Below the pieces are notes generated by a model. That model was not told the origin of the DNA and did not search any database. It saw only the letters and a program-made list of their open reading frames with translations. DNA of 64,000 bases. Source: Leptospira paudalimensis. GTDB lineage: Bacteria; Spirochaetota; Leptospiria; Leptospirales; Leptospiraceae. A program made the position numbers and the translations under genes. Positions 63,959-64,000 of this stretch are shown here, one piece after another. Location of the stretch: assembly GCF_026151345.1 (NCBI RefSeq), contig NZ_JAMQPR010000001.1:2986676-3050675 (forward strand). Direction: 5' to 3'. Every line of letters begins with the position of its first letter. The stretch's first letter is position 1.

Positions 63959-64000
63959 AATTCTCCCTTTGTCGATTGGACTCAGTTTGGTGATCAGTTT
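63951..64000 (+). CDS. Start of a probable pgsC/capC gene (cut by window edge)
   Basis: The ATG at 63951 overlaps the pgsB stop by 8 bp and opens a frame reading MNEILPLSIGLSLVIS..., a hydrophobic N-terminus like that of the multi-TM PgsC/CapC protein. Only about 16 residues are visible, so the identity rests on gene order and hydrophobicity. The ATG at 63955 stops after 12 codons and is not used. Confidence 0.5.
   Translation, partial: MNEILPLSIGLSLVIS

Noticed and set aside
1..64000. Insertion sequences, prophage, CRISPR array or attachment sites
   Set aside because: No transposase, integrase or regular repeat-spacer arrangement is seen; the tRNA-Val gene has no adjacent integrase or direct repeat of its 3' end.

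Overview
The window reads as chromosomal DNA of a Leptospira species, probably from the saprophytic (L. biflexa-like) side, although the species call is inference. The grounds are moderate-to-low GC, spirochaete-style lipoproteins with loose lipoboxes, families such as DUF1574 and DUF2225 that I associate with Leptospira, an MBOAT/DUF1574 pair, FecR-domain and SpoIIE/STAS signalling proteins, and short intergenic gaps with many 1-4 bp gene overlaps. I see no rRNA, CRISPR array, transposase, phage gene or attachment site. The only RNA gene is a tRNA-Val. No gene-free stretch reaches 300 bases.

Layout. 1-11.6 kb: end of a dual-specificity phosphatase, a PlsC-like acyltransferase, a conserved exported protein, DUF2225-truA-outer-membrane barrel-lipoprotein, then a membrane adenylate cyclase overlapping a FecR-domain protein and two further exported proteins. 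11.6-17 kb: an AlgI-like MBOAT with a DUF1574 partner and an NYN nuclease, divergent from a DprE2-like/DprE1-like pair. 17-23.3 kb: a minus-strand cluster of seven genes running zinc-ribbon protein, exported protein, RsmD, PBP1C, thioesterase, SpoIIE phosphatase and LptF/G permease. 23.3-26.7 kb: plus-strand TPR-like protein, lipoprotein, SufE, and a serine-hydrolase lipoprotein with a small cysteine-containing partner. 26.7-29.8 kb: minus-strand HtrA, RuvB and a TonB-C-like protein, with an excellent sigma-E-like promoter before htrA. 29.9-37.6 kb: DJ-1, a STAS protein, then a minus-strand GlmM-GlmS-GlmU-like-hydrolase-MCC run. 37.7-42.1 kb: tRNA-Val, rpsT (UUG start), then an unrecognised three-gene overlapping cluster leading into a thiolase-fold protein without its cysteine. 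42.2-49.8 kb: a seven-gene minus operon running GldA/F/G-like ABC system, DUF4340-like protein, Yip1-like protein, mpl and pheS. 49.8-64 kb: a PAS histidine kinase with a single-domain response regulator, a PfkB kinase, a TonB-dependent receptor with a lipoprotein, gpmI, a tandem beta-lactamase-fold lipoprotein, a STAS protein, a SpoIIE-TPR phosphatase, and pgsB followed by the first codons of a probable pgsC.

How they fit together. Cell-envelope construction is the dominant theme (PlsC, PBP1C, LptF/G, Mpl, GlmM/S/U-like, MBOAT, DprE1/E2-like, PgsB/C, HtrA). A second theme is signal transduction by cAMP, phosphorelay and partner-switching. The best leads for something unfamiliar are the 38.3-42.1 kb unknown cluster, the Gld-like ABC operon in a non-gliding lineage, the DprE1/E2-like pair, the poly-gamma-glutamate locus at the right edge, and the cyclase/FecR operon.
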